Source: Rubrivivax rivuli (GTDB taxonomy: Bacteria; Pseudomonadota; Gammaproteobacteria; Burkholderiales; Burkholderiaceae_C). Taken from it: DNA of 64,000 nucleotides. The DNA is taken from contig NZ_SACR01000005.1 of NCBI RefSeq assembly GCF_004016505.1, positions 434,001 to 498,000 on the forward strand, written 5' to 3'. The notes below the pieces were generated by a model. The model was not told where the DNA came from. It ran no database searches and saw only the letters and a program-made list of their open reading frames with translations. Positions 33,984-41,885 of the stretch are shown here, one piece after another. A program made the position numbers and the translations under genes. Each line of letters starts with the position of its first letter. Positions within the stretch are counted from its first letter, which is position 1.

Positions 33984-36083
33984 TCAGCCGCCCGACCCGC
34001 GGCGGGGTGAGCCTGCCTTGCCCTGGGTTTGGGACTGGGCCTTGCCTGCACCCTTCTTCACGGCCGGGTCGTGCCGCTGCAGCCAAGCGAAGAACTCGCT
34101 GAACCACAGCCGGCTGTTGCGAGGCTTGAGGATCCAGTGGTTCTCGTCGGGGTACCACAGCAGCCGCGCATCCACGCCGCGCGCCTTCAGCGTGTTGTAG
34201 TAAGCCAGGCCTTGCGCATCGGGCACGCGGTAGTCGAGCGCGCCATGCACCACCAGCGTGGGTGTGCTCATGGTGCCGGCGTAGGCGTGCGGGCTCTGGC
34301 TGTGCACGCGGGCCATGTCGTCCCAGTACCAGCTGCCCAGTTCCTTGGCATGCCAGGTGTAGGCGTCGTCGGCGAACATGCCCACCCAGTCGTAGCAGCC
34401 GGCATGGCACACATAGGCCTGGTAGCGCCCGGCTTCCACGTGCGCGTTCATCCAGGCCACCATGTAGCCGCCATAGCTGCCGCCCGTGGCGAAGACGCGT
34501 TTCGGGTCGGCCCACTTGTGCTTCAGGAGCCAGTCGGTGCCGGCTTCCACGTCCTGCAGTTCCAGTTCGCCCCAGCGGTGCGTGATGCTGTCGAGGAAGG
34601 CGTAGCCGAAGCCGCTGCTGCCGTGGTAGTTCACGCTGGCCACCACATAGCCCTGCGCCGCGAAGACCTGCAGGTTCCAGCGGTAGTGCCAGTTGTCGCC
34701 CGGGCCGGTGTGCGGGCCGCCGTGGATGCTGTGCATCACCGGGTACTTCTTCTTCGCGTCGAAGCCCGGCGGGTAGACCACCCACATCTGCACCGGGTCG
34801 CCGTTCGGGGACGCCGCATCGGACTTGGCGCCTTCGATCCAGACCTCTTCCACCTTGCCGAACTGCAGCGTGTCCATCAGCGCGTCGTTGAAACGCTCGA
34901 TGCGCCGCGCCGGCTGGCCCGGCAGGTGGGCCAGGGCGCGCGCCGGGTGCAGTGCGCAGTCGGCCACGGTCACCAGCGTGCCGGCGGCCTTGTCGTAGCC
35001 GTTCAGCCAGCCGCCCTCGAACACGATCTCGGCGCGGCGGTCTGGCAAGTCAAAGCGCCACAGGTGCGTGCGGCCCTTCTGCTCGGCCAGGAAAAGCACG
35101 GCCTGGCCGTCTTCTTCCCACAGCAGCGGGGCGTGCACGTCGTGGTCCCACTCGTGGCTGACCACGTCCCAGCTGTTCTCGTGCCGTTCCCACACCGCCA
35201 GCTGCGAAGGCATGGTGTGCTTGATGGCCTGGTGGCTGGCCGTGAAGGCGATGCGGTTGCCGTCGGGGCTGTAGCGCGGCGTGCCGAGGTCGAACTCGGC
35301 GTCCTGCACGATGACCTTGATCTGGCCGCTCTTGAGGTCCATCTCGGCCAGCGCGCAGCGGCCGTCGGGGCGTTTCTCAGCCGCGGGGTCGAAGGCGAAG
35401 ACCAGGCGCTTGCCGTCGGGCGAGATGTCGAAGTGCTCGGCGCTGGGGTCGGCGCGGCTCAGCTCGTAGGGCGTGCCTTCGAAGAGGTCTTGCACCTTGC
35501 CGGGCGCACCGTCCTTGCCCAGCGTCAGCAGGTGCAGGTGGGCCACGCGGCCCATGGGCAGGTTGCGGTCCCAGTAGCGGTACTGCGCCTCGCTGGTGAC
35601 GTAGCCGCTTTCCTTGCGGTCCTTGAACTCCTTGAGCTTCGCGGCCTGCGCCTTGGGGCCCTTCAATTCGGGCCACACCCAGCTGATGAAGACCAGGCGC
35701 TTGCCGTCCGGGCTCCAGCGGAAGCCTTCCACACCGGTGGCCACCTCGGCCGCGCGGCGCGCTTCGCCGCCATCGGGCGCGATGACGTAGAGCTGGGCCT
35801 CGGCGTCTTTGCTGCCTTCCTGTTCACGCTTGGCGGTGAAGGCGATGAGATCACCGCGCGGGCTCCAGCGCGGCGTGCCGTCCTTGTCGCCGGCGCTCGT
35901 CAGGCGCCGCGGCTCGCCGCCCAGCGTGGACAGCAGCCACAGCGAGCTGCTGCCCTTGTTCTCTTCCATCGAGTAGCGTGTGAGCGAGGCCACGGCCTGC
36001 GCGCCGTCGGGGGCGAGGCTGGGCGCGCCCAGCCGTTCGATCTGCCACAGTGCTTCGACGCTGATGTTCTGTTTGCGTGCCAC
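33984..36083 (-). CDS. S9-family prolyl-oligopeptidase-like peptidase
   Basis: A 699-residue serine peptidase, no signal peptide, so probably cytoplasmic. The first 400 residues form a WD/TolB-like beta-propeller with repeated SPDGxxxxF blades (for example WSPDGKRLVF, ISPDGKRLVF, YSPDGNRIAF). The alpha/beta hydrolase domain starts near residue 430; the nucleophile is in GGSYGGY, the Asp in HGALDYRVPD and the His in DENHWI. These residues match acylaminoacyl-peptidase or dipeptidyl-peptidase types. The start is GTG at 36083 because a strong AAGGAGG lies 7 bases before it. The C-terminal 25 residues are Lys/Gly/Ser-rich and not part of the fold. It follows the GNAT gene by 31 bases. Confidence 0.9.
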   Translation of the reverse strand: MARKQNISVEALWQIERLGAPSLAPDGAQAVASLTRYSMEENKGSSSLWLLSTLGGEPRRLTSAGDKDGTPRWSPRGDLIAFTAKREQEGSKDAEAQLYVIAPDGGEARRAAEVATGVEGFRWSPDGKRLVFISWVWPELKGPKAQAAKLKEFKDRKESGYVTSEAQYRYWDRNLPMGRVAHLHLLTLGKDGAPGKVQDLFEGTPYELSRADPSAEHFDISPDGKRLVFAFDPAAEKRPDGRCALAEMDLKSGQIKVIVQDAEFDLGTPRYSPDGNRIAFTASHQAIKHTMPSQLAVWERHENSWDVVSHEWDHDVHAPLLWEEDGQAVLFLAEQKGRTHLWRFDLPDRRAEIVFEGGWLNGYDKAAGTLVTVADCALHPARALAHLPGQPARRIERFNDALMDTLQFGKVEEVWIEGAKSDAASPNGDPVQMWVVYPPGFDAKKKYPVMHSIHGGPHTGPGDNWHYRWNLQVFAAQGYVVASVNYHGSSGFGYAFLDSITHRWGELELQDVEAGTDWLLKHKWADPKRVFATGGSYGGYMVAWMNAHVEAGRYQAYVCHAGCYDWVGMFADDAYTWHAKELGSWYWDDMARVHSQSPHAYAGTMSTPTLVVHGALDYRVPDAQGLAYYNTLKARGVDARLLWYPDENHWILKPRNSRLWFSEFFAWLQRHDPAVKKGAGKAQSQTQGKAGSPRRGSGG

Positions 36084-36114
36084 GGGCTTGCCTCCTTGGT
36101 GTGTGCCGTGCGCC

Positions 36115-36714
36115 TCAGGCGCTGCGCGGCTTGTTCAGTTGCCAGTCGAGATGGTTGCGCACCGCCGGCCATTCGGCGGCGGTGATGCTGTAAACGGCGG
36201 TGTCGCGCAGGCTGCCATCGGCCAGGCGCTGGTGCGCGCGCAGCACGCCATCGAGCTGCGCGCCCAGGCGTTCGATGGCGCGGCGGCTCTGCGTGTTCAG
36301 CCGGTGGGTGCGGAACTCCACTGCGATGCACTGCAGCTGCTCGAAGGCATGGCCCAGCAGCAGGCGCTTGGCGTTGGTGTTCAGCGGCGTGCGCTGCGCC
36401 GAGCGCGCGTACCAGGTGCTGCCGATTTCCACCCGGCGGTGCACGGCGTCGAGGTGCATGTAGGTCGTCATGCCGGCGATGCGGCCTTCGGCATCGAGCA
36501 CCGTGAAGGGCAGCATGCTGCCTGAGGCTTGCAGCGCCAGCCGGCGCTGGATCTCTGCGGCCATGCCCTCGGGCGAGGGCACGGCGGTGTACCAGAGCTT
36601 CCACAACTCGCCATCGCGCGCCGCCTCGCACAGGCCGTCTTGGTGGCTTTCGTGCAGCGGCAGCAGCCGCACGTGCGGGCCAGCCAGTTCAACAGGCTCA
36701 GGCCATCGCTGCAC
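36115..36714 (-). CDS. GNAT-family N-acetyltransferase (RimJ/RimL type)
   Basis: A 199-residue acetyltransferase. The family features are the early LLPLHESHQDGL strand-helix, the IAGMTTYMHLD central strand, the IGSTWYARSAQRTPLN acetyl-CoA region and the LGAQLDGVLR end. RimJ/RimL relatives acetylate protein N-termini or small amines; substrate is not predictable. The start is GTG at 36714 and lacks a visible ribosome site; no other in-frame start is near, so this end of the gene is the least sure part. It lies between moxR and the S9 peptidase in a single-direction run, with a REP-like element separating it from moxR. Confidence 0.82.
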   Translation of the reverse strand: MQRWPEPVELAGPHVRLLPLHESHQDGLCEAARDGELWKLWYTAVPSPEGMAAEIQRRLALQASGSMLPFTVLDAEGRIAGMTTYMHLDAVHRRVEIGSTWYARSAQRTPLNTNAKRLLLGHAFEQLQCIAVEFRTHRLNTQSRRAIERLGAQLDGVLRAHQRLADGSLRDTAVYSITAAEWPAVRNHLDWQLNKPRSA

Positions 36715-36776
36715 GATCAGAGGCCAAGACCAAGTTTCCCGCCGCGGAACCGGCTCTGCCGGGCCGCTGGCGGACG

Positions 36777-36816
36777 GCCCCCTCGGGGGGTAGCGAGCGT
36801 GAGCGAGCTTGGGGGC
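36777..36816. repeat. REP-like palindromic element between moxR and GNAT genes
   Basis: GCCCCC and GGGGGC at the ends can pair, and an inner run of six G can pair with the first C run, while AGCGAGC repeats twice in the middle. Elements with this C-run, AGCGAGCGTGAGCGAGC, G-run plan are widespread between genes in Burkholderiales genomes (from memory). It lies just after the moxR stop and may end its message. Confidence 0.6.
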
Positions 36817-36823
36817 ACCATCT

Positions 36824-37666
36824 CTAGCGGTTGTGGCGCTGCATGAAGACGAGCTTTTCGAACAGCGTGACGTCCTGCTCGTTCTTCAGCAAGGCGCCCA
36901 CCAGCGGCGGCACGGCCACCTTGTCGTCCTGGCTCTGCAGGGCTTCGAGCGGGATGTCTTCGGCCACCAGCAGTTTCAGCCAGTCGAGCAGTTCGCTGGT
37001 GGAGGGCTTCTTCTTGATGCCCGGCAGGTTGCGCACGTCGTAGAAGGTCTTCAGCGCGGCGGCCAGCAGTTCCTTCTTGAGCTGCGGGAAGTGCACGTCC
37101 ACGATCTGCCGCATGGTGTCGGCATCGGGGAACTTGATGTAGTGGAAGAAACAGCGGCGCAGGAAGGCGTCGGGCAGCTCCTTCTCGTTGTTGCTGGTGA
37201 TGAAGACCAGCGGCCGGTGCTTGGCCTTGACGAGTTCACGCGTCTCGTAGACGTAGAACTCCATGCGGTCGATCTCGCGCAGCAGGTCGTTCGGGAACTC
37301 GATGTCGGCCTTGTCGATCTCGTCGATCAGCAGCGCCACCGGCTGCTCGGCCGTGAAGGCCTGCCACAGCACACCCTTGACGATGTAGTTGTGGATGTCC
37401 TTGACCTTCTCGTCACCCAGCTGGCTGTCGCGCAGGCGGCTCACAGCGTCGTATTCGTACAGGCCCTGCTGCGCCTTGGTGGTGCTCTTGATGTGCCACT
37501 GCAGCAGCGGCAGGCCCAGGGCGCTGGCCACTTCCTCGGCCAGCATGGTCTTGCCGGTGCCGGGTTCGCCCTTGACGAGCAGCGGGCGCTTGAGCGTGGC
37601 GGCGGCGTTCACCGCCAGCATCAGGTCTTGCGTGGCGACGTACTGGCGGGAGCCTTGGAATTTCAT
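36824..37666 (-). CDS. MoxR-family AAA+ ATPase
   Basis: A 280-residue AAA+ ATPase. Walker A is GEPGTGKT near residue 33, Walker B is LLIDEIDKAD near 112, sensor 1 is FITSNNEK and the arginine-finger region RRCFFHYIKFPD follows. MoxR proteins assemble metal centres or complexes together with VWA proteins; the likely partner is the CoxE-like VWA protein 3 kb downstream in the same run. It heads the run moxR, GNAT, S9 peptidase, VWA, tamA, tamB, tRNA. It is divergent from the cytochrome gene, and the promoter region between them is nearly palindromic. Confidence 0.92.
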   Translation of the reverse strand: MKFQGSRQYVATQDLMLAVNAAATLKRPLLVKGEPGTGKTMLAEEVASALGLPLLQWHIKSTTKAQQGLYEYDAVSRLRDSQLGDEKVKDIHNYIVKGVLWQAFTAEQPVALLIDEIDKADIEFPNDLLREIDRMEFYVYETRELVKAKHRPLVFITSNNEKELPDAFLRRCFFHYIKFPDADTMRQIVDVHFPQLKKELLAAALKTFYDVRNLPGIKKKPSTSELLDWLKLLVAEDIPLEALQSQDDKVAVPPLVGALLKNEQDVTLFEKLVFMQRHNR

Positions 37667-37719
37667 CGTCGGGGGTGGCTCCGGTGTTCGACGCGGGGCG
37701 CTGCAGAGGGGGCGGTTTC

Positions 37720-37725
37720 AGTATA
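37720..37725 (-). promoter_or_regulatory. Candidate -10 for moxR on minus strand
   Basis: TATACT (5 of 6 to consensus) about 55 bases upstream of the moxR start. It sits opposite the -10 of the divergent cytochrome promoter, and the two -10 elements are 10 bases apart, so the promoters overlap. No clear -35 is seen. Confidence 0.4.
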
Positions 37726-37735
37726 AGGGGCCCCC

Positions 37736-37741
37736 TATAAT
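37736..37741 (+). promoter_or_regulatory. Consensus -10 (TATAAT) upstream of cytochrome c gene
   Basis: A perfect TATAAT about 70 bases before the cytochrome start. The -35 region at 16-17 bases is poor. The stretch 37722-37740 is nearly palindromic (TATAAGGGG...CCCCCTATA), placing this element and the moxR -10 on opposite sides of one symmetric core. Confidence 0.5.
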
Positions 37742-37810
37742 CAGCGGCTGCTGCGCGGCGGGGCTTTGCCTCGAGCCGATGCTGTTCCGATGTACTCACC
37801 CCTCCAGACG

Positions 37811-38467
37811 ATGAGCAAAGCGATCACCTTCCTCGCGGCCCTGGCCGGCGCCCTGTCCTTCATGACCGCAGCCCAGGCCCAAGACGCCGCCGCTGGCGAG
37901 AAGAAGGCTGCGATGTGCATCGGCTGCCACGGCATCAAGGGCTACCAGGCCAGTTTCCCCGAGGTGCACAAGGTGCCGATGATCTCGGGCCAGAACGCCA
38001 AGTACATCGTCGCTTCGCTGCAGGCCTACAAGAAGGGCGAGCGCAAGCACCCCACCATGCGTGGCATCGCGATCACCCTGACCGACGCCGACATGGCCGA
38101 TCTGGGCGCCTTCTACGAGAAGCACGGCGCCTCGATGATCAAGCCGGTGGCCGACACCCCGGCGGTGGCACCCTCCGCCGAAGTGGCGGCCCTGCTGGCC
38201 AAGGGCGCCTGCGCCTCCTGCCATGGCGCGAACTTCAGCAAGCCCATCGACCCGGGCTACCCCAAGATCGCCGGCCAGCACGCCGACTACCTGAACGTGG
38301 CGCTGCGCGCCTACACCGTCACCGGCAACCCTCAGGTGGGCCGCAGCAACGCCATCATGGCCGGCCAGGTCAAGCAGTTCAAGCCGGCCGAGCTGAAGGC
38401 CATGGCGCAGTACATCGGCTCGCTGCCGGGCGAACTGCGCACCGTGCCGCAGCCCAAGTTCCGCTGA
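37811..38467 (+). CDS. Di-haem cytochrome c (c4-type)
   Basis: A 218-residue periplasmic electron carrier with signal peptide (ITFLAALAGALSFMTAAQAQ). Two haem sites are visible: CIGCH near residue 35 and CASCH near 135, each followed by a distal Met region (MRGIAIT and IMAGQVKQF). The two-domain plan is that of cytochrome c4, which passes electrons from the bc1 complex to terminal oxidases. ATG at 37811 is chosen because the basic start and hydrophobic core follow directly; the frame upstream to 37766 would spoil the signal. A TATAAT lies about 70 bases ahead, and a good terminator follows. Gene identity to a particular c4 is by family only. Confidence 0.88.
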   Translation: MSKAITFLAALAGALSFMTAAQAQDAAAGEKKAAMCIGCHGIKGYQASFPEVHKVPMISGQNAKYIVASLQAYKKGERKHPTMRGIAITLTDADMADLGAFYEKHGASMIKPVADTPAVAPSAEVAALLAKGACASCHGANFSKPIDPGYPKIAGQHADYLNVALRAYTVTGNPQVGRSNAIMAGQVKQFKPAELKAMAQYIGSLPGELRTVPQPKFR

Positions 38468-38485
38468 AGCACAGCGTCCCGAACG

Positions 38486-38517
38486 AAGCCGCCCGGCCCG
38501 CGCCCGGCGGCTTTTTT
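38486..38517 (+). terminator. Rho-independent terminator after cytochrome c
   Basis: An 8-bp perfect stem (AAGCCGCC with GGCGGCTT) with a 12-base GC-rich loop that can pair further, followed by TTTTTT. It ends the cytochrome message and reaches the last base of the convergent EamA gene. Confidence 0.85.
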
Positions 38518-39419
38518 CATGGCGCTGCCGCGGGCGCGCGGGCCGGCAGCTTCAGCAGCCCAGTGGCCAGGGCCGTGCCCAGCAGGATGACGCCGCAGCC
38601 CAGCAGCATCGCGGGCGTGGGCCGCTCGCCCATGAAGAGCCAGCCCCAGAGCATGGCGAAACCCGGCACGAGGAAGGTCACCGAGATCGCATTCGTCGCC
38701 CCGGCATTGGCGATGAGCCGGAAGTACAGCACGTAGGCCAGCCCGGTGCACAGCAGCGAGAGCAGGGCCGCCGCACCCCAGGCCGTGGCCGAAGGCGACA
38801 CCGCGGGCCAGGCCCACAGTGCCGGCAGCAGCAGCACGGCCGCCGCGCTCAGCTGGCTGCCGGCGGCCAGGGCCATCGGTGCCACGCCAGCCAGGCGCCG
38901 ACGCGTGTAGTTCGCCGCCAGGCCATACAGCACCGCGGCCGCCACGCAGGCCGCCATGCCCAGCGCCGGGCTCATGCCGCTGGCGCCCACCTGCAGCCCC
39001 GCCTTGCCCCAGGCCAGGCCCACCACGCCCGCCACGCCGATGGCCAGGCCCAGCAGGCGTGCGCGGTCGAGCTTCTCGCCCAGCCACACCCACGCGAAAA
39101 ACGCGCCCCAGAGCGGCGCCGTGGCGTTGAACACCGCCATCAGGCCCGCGCCCAGCACCAGCGCCGCCAGGCTGAACATCACGAAGGGCAAGGCCGAATT
39201 GATCAGCCCCACCACCGCAATCGCACGCCAGTGCCGGCGCAGCGCCGGCAGTTCACCGCGCCAAGCCAGCAGCGGCAGCAGCAGCAGGCCGGCCCCCGCC
39301 ACGCGCAGCAGCGACAGCGCCAGCGCGCCGAAGTCGGCCGCGCCCAGGCGCATGAAGAGGAAGGAGCCGCCCCAGATGGCCCCCAGCAGCAGCAGTTCCA
39401 GCCGGTCGCGGCCCTTCAT
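38517..39419 (-). CDS. EamA/DMT-family inner-membrane transporter
   Basis: A 300-residue membrane protein with ten predicted helices and two EamA repeats. Repeat signatures include LLGAIWGGSFLFMRLG at the N-terminus and the GLAYVLYFRLIANAGATNAISVTFLVPGFA segment in the second half, both typical of drug/metabolite exporters. Substrate unknown; relatives export amino acids, nucleobases or drugs. It follows ogt by 10 bases, making it the third gene of the alkylation-repair operon, where it could export a repair by-product or simply be co-regulated (inference). Start ATG at 39419 gives a short basic leader. Confidence 0.85.
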   Translation of the reverse strand: MKGRDRLELLLLGAIWGGSFLFMRLGAADFGALALSLLRVAGAGLLLLPLLAWRGELPALRRHWRAIAVVGLINSALPFVMFSLAALVLGAGLMAVFNATAPLWGAFFAWVWLGEKLDRARLLGLAIGVAGVVGLAWGKAGLQVGASGMSPALGMAACVAAAVLYGLAANYTRRRLAGVAPMALAAGSQLSAAAVLLLPALWAWPAVSPSATAWGAAALLSLLCTGLAYVLYFRLIANAGATNAISVTFLVPGFAMLWGWLFMGERPTPAMLLGCGVILLGTALATGLLKLPARAPAAAP

Positions 39420-39429
39420 CGGGCGCCTT

Positions 39430-39924
39430 TCATGCGAGCAGCGCCCCTTCCAGCACCAGCAGCGCCTGCTTGCGGTGCAGCCCGCCGGCATAACCCGTCA
39501 AGCCGCCATCGGCGCCCACCACGCGGTGGCAGGGCACCACGATGCCCAGCGGGTTGCGCCCGATGGCCGCGCCCACCGCCCGCACCGCGGTCGGCTTGCC
39601 GAGGGCCTGCGCGACCGCCCCGTAGCTCAGCAGCGCGCCGGGCTTGATGCCGCGCAGCACCTGCCACACGGCCTGCTGGAAGGGCGTGCCGGCCGGGTCC
39701 AGCGGCACGGTGAAGGGCTGGCGGGGCGCCTGCCAGTAGGCCTTCAGTTCGCGCGCGGCCTGCTGCAGGTGCGGGTGCCGCGGGTCTTCGGGCGCGTCCA
39801 CCGCGTCGGAGCGGTGGGCCTGGCCGTCGAACCACACCAGCGCCAGGCCGCGCGCGGTGGCGGCCAGGGTCAGTGGGCCCAGGGGGCTGGGCAGGCGCAT
39901 CTGCGCCTCGAGCGGGTGTTTCAT
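39430..39924 (-). CDS. ogt: Methylated-DNA--protein-cysteine methyltransferase
   Basis: A 164-residue suicide repair protein that takes the methyl group from O6-methylguanine. The active-site motif is PCHRVVG near residue 130, with the GTPFQQAVWQVLRGIKPGALLSYG DNA-binding helix before it and the GLTGYAGGLHRKQ segment after, all in the usual order and length. No regulatory N-domain, so it is Ogt rather than Ada. Its start overlaps the stop of the Ada/AlkA fusion (ATGA), so both are made from one message. Probably induced with the fusion protein. Confidence 0.93.
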   Translation of the reverse strand: MKHPLEAQMRLPSPLGPLTLAATARGLALVWFDGQAHRSDAVDAPEDPRHPHLQQAARELKAYWQAPRQPFTVPLDPAGTPFQQAVWQVLRGIKPGALLSYGAVAQALGKPTAVRAVGAAIGRNPLGIVVPCHRVVGADGGLTGYAGGLHRKQALLVLEGALLA

Positions 39925-41384
39925 CGGGGGGCTTCCAGGGTTTCGACGTGGTGCCACAGGCGCATCACGGCGTAGGCGCGCCAGGGCCGCCAGGGCTCGG
40001 CCAGCGCGGTGATGTGTTTCGGGTCGCGCGAGCCCAGCGCGTTCATCAGGCCGATGTCGCTGGCCGGCCAGGCGTCGGGCCAGGCCAGCGCGCGCAGCGC
40101 GATGAGCTGCGCGGTCCAGTCGCCGATGCCGGGCAGGGCACGCAGGGCGTCCAGCGTGGCCTGCAGCGGCGCGCCGCGGTGCAGTTCGATGGCGCCGCTG
40201 GCCACCGCCGTGGCCAGGGCCTGCAGGGCCTTCACGCGCTGGCGCACGATGCCGAGCTGGCCCAGCACCTCGGGGTCGGCAGCGGCCAGCGTGGGGGCGT
40301 CGGGGAAGAGGCGGTGCAGCGCCGGAAACGGTGTTTCCAGCGGCGTGCCCAGGCGGTCGACGAGGCGCTGCGTCAGCGTCCGCGCGGCCTTCACGGTGAC
40401 CTGCTGGCCCAGCACGATGCGCACGGCGGCCTCGAAGCCGTCCATCGCCCCGGGCAGGCGCGCGCCGGGGCGCAGCGGCAGCGGCAGCAGCGCCATCACG
40501 GGGTCGATGCGCGCGGGGTCGGCGTCGAGGTCGAAGGTCTGGCGCACGCGCTGCATCAGCGCGCCCAGCACCGGCACCAGGCTGGGCGAGGTGCTGAGCA
40601 CCAACTCGTGCCGCTCGGGCACGAAGCGCACGCTCAGCCAGCCCTGCAGGCGCCGGCCCTGGTGCGGCCAGCTCAGCGTGCGCCGCAGCACCAGGCCGTC
40701 GACCTCTTCCACGCCCTGCAGCTGGCGCCGCGCGAAGTGGCCGAGCAGGGCCTCCACGTCGCAGGGCGGCCGCCACGCCAGGCGCAGGCCTTCGCTGCGC
40801 GTGGCGGGCGCGTGGTTGCTGCCTTCATGGCGCAGCCGGCTCGGGCTGAAGCGGTAGTGCTCGGCAAAGGCGGCGTTGAAGCGACGCAGGCTGGCAAAAC
40901 CGCTGGCCAGCGCCACCTGCGTGACGGGCAGCTCGGTGTCGGTGAGCAGTTGCTTGGCCAGCAGCAGGCGCTGCGTGCCCAGGTAGGCCAGCGGGCCCAC
41001 GCCGTGCGCGGCCTGGAAGATGCGCCGCAGGTGGCGGTCGGTCACGCCCAGGCGCGCGGCCAGCCGCGGCAGCGGCAGGGCCTGGCCGCTGTGCACGGCG
41101 TCTTCGATGAGGCGGGCCGCGCTGTCGGCCAGGCTGCGCGACGAGTCCATCAGCGACAGCCCGGGCGCGATCTCGGGCCGGCACTTCATGCAGGGCCGAA
41201 AGGCCGCGGCCTCGGCCTGCGCGCGGCTGCCGAAGAAGCGGCAGTTCTCGCGCCGCGGCGTGCGCACGCGGCAGACCGGGCGGCAGTAGATGCCCGTGCT
41301 GGTGACGCCGACGAACAGACGCCCGTCGAAACGGGCGTCGCGCGCTTTCAGGGCGAGGTAGGCGGCGTCGGTGTCCAGGACCAT
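39921..41384 (-). CDS. Ada N-domain / AraC / AlkA fusion (3-methyladenine glycosylase)
   Basis: A 487-residue three-part protein. Residues 1-80 are the Ada zinc domain with the four Cys at 34, 38, 65 and 68 (GIYCRPVC and RPCMKC), able to take a methyl from DNA phosphotriesters and so sense damage. Residues 90-185 are an AraC helix-turn-helix. From about 200 on is AlkA: AlkA_N, then the HhH-GPD block (LGQQVTVKAARTL, LRALPGIGDWTAQLIALRAL) with the catalytic Asp in ASDIGLMN. The fusion replaces separate ada and alkA genes, with Ogt as the next coupled gene. Such fusions are known in other bacteria. It probably both activates its own operon and excises alkylated bases. Confidence 0.92.
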   Translation of the reverse strand: MVLDTDAAYLALKARDARFDGRLFVGVTSTGIYCRPVCRVRTPRRENCRFFGSRAQAEAAAFRPCMKCRPEIAPGLSLMDSSRSLADSAARLIEDAVHSGQALPLPRLAARLGVTDRHLRRIFQAAHGVGPLAYLGTQRLLLAKQLLTDTELPVTQVALASGFASLRRFNAAFAEHYRFSPSRLRHEGSNHAPATRSEGLRLAWRPPCDVEALLGHFARRQLQGVEEVDGLVLRRTLSWPHQGRRLQGWLSVRFVPERHELVLSTSPSLVPVLGALMQRVRQTFDLDADPARIDPVMALLPLPLRPGARLPGAMDGFEAAVRIVLGQQVTVKAARTLTQRLVDRLGTPLETPFPALHRLFPDAPTLAAADPEVLGQLGIVRQRVKALQALATAVASGAIELHRGAPLQATLDALRALPGIGDWTAQLIALRALAWPDAWPASDIGLMNALGSRDPKHITALAEPWRPWRAYAVMRLWHHVETLEAPR

Positions 41385-41449
41385 GCGGCCATCATAGGCA
41401 GCGCATGGGCCCTGGCTGGCCGTTTTCGGACCTGTCGATCAGAACCTGC

Positions 41450-41471
41450 CTGAGGCCTTCGCCGGCCTCAG
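41450..41471 (-). terminator. Hairpin at the 3' end of the small hypothetical gene
   Basis: An 8-bp stem (CTGAGGCC with GGCCTCAG) and 6-base loop; the gene's own stop codon lies in one arm. No T run follows, so it may act only as a weak terminator or stability element before the Ada/AlkA gene. Confidence 0.35.
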
Positions 41472-41794
41472 CGCAGGGCGCGGGCCCGCGCGATGGCGCC
41501 GGCGGCGGCCTGCTCGGCGGCCAGTGCGGTGTCCAGCGGGTGCAGGCACAGGCCGGCGAGCTCGTAGCGCAGGTTCTCGTAGACCTCGGCCGTGTGCGGC
41601 GCGGCCTGCAGCAGGCGATGCAGGTGTTCGTCGGGGCTCACGTCCACCAGCAGCTCACGCACGCGCTGCGCCACGCTGCGGTACTGCTCGGCGCTGGCCG
41701 AGCTGGGCGCGGCTTCCAGGCGTTCCAGCAGGCCGGCCATCGCGGCCAGGGTGTGCAGGCGGGCGGGCAGGGGGTGGCGGGTGTCGGTGCTCAT
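41468..41794 (-). CDS. Small hypothetical protein
   Basis: A 108-residue soluble, mostly helical protein, not recognised. Features seen: a leucine-rich helix (LHTLAAMAGLLERLEAA), a central SAEQYRSVAQRVRELLVDVSPDEHLHRLLQ segment of regular charge spacing, and a hydrophobic AEVYENLRYELAGLCLH near the end. It is acidic overall and lacks signal or membrane helix. ATG at 41794 is chosen because upstream residues to 41863 look non-coding; ATG 41806 is an alternative. It is divergent from the RNA helicase. Coding preference looks normal for this genome, so it is likely a real gene. Confidence 0.55.
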   Translation of the reverse strand: MSTDTRHPLPARLHTLAAMAGLLERLEAAPSSASAEQYRSVAQRVRELLVDVSPDEHLHRLLQAAPHTAEVYENLRYELAGLCLHPLDTALAAEQAAAGAIARARALR

Positions 41795-41885
41795 GCCTGG
41801 ATACATCGGGATGCGGCGGGCGGATTCAAGGGCTGGCCCCGTGAAGTCCAGCCGGCTTGGCACGGCCGGCGGCTATGCTGCCCGG

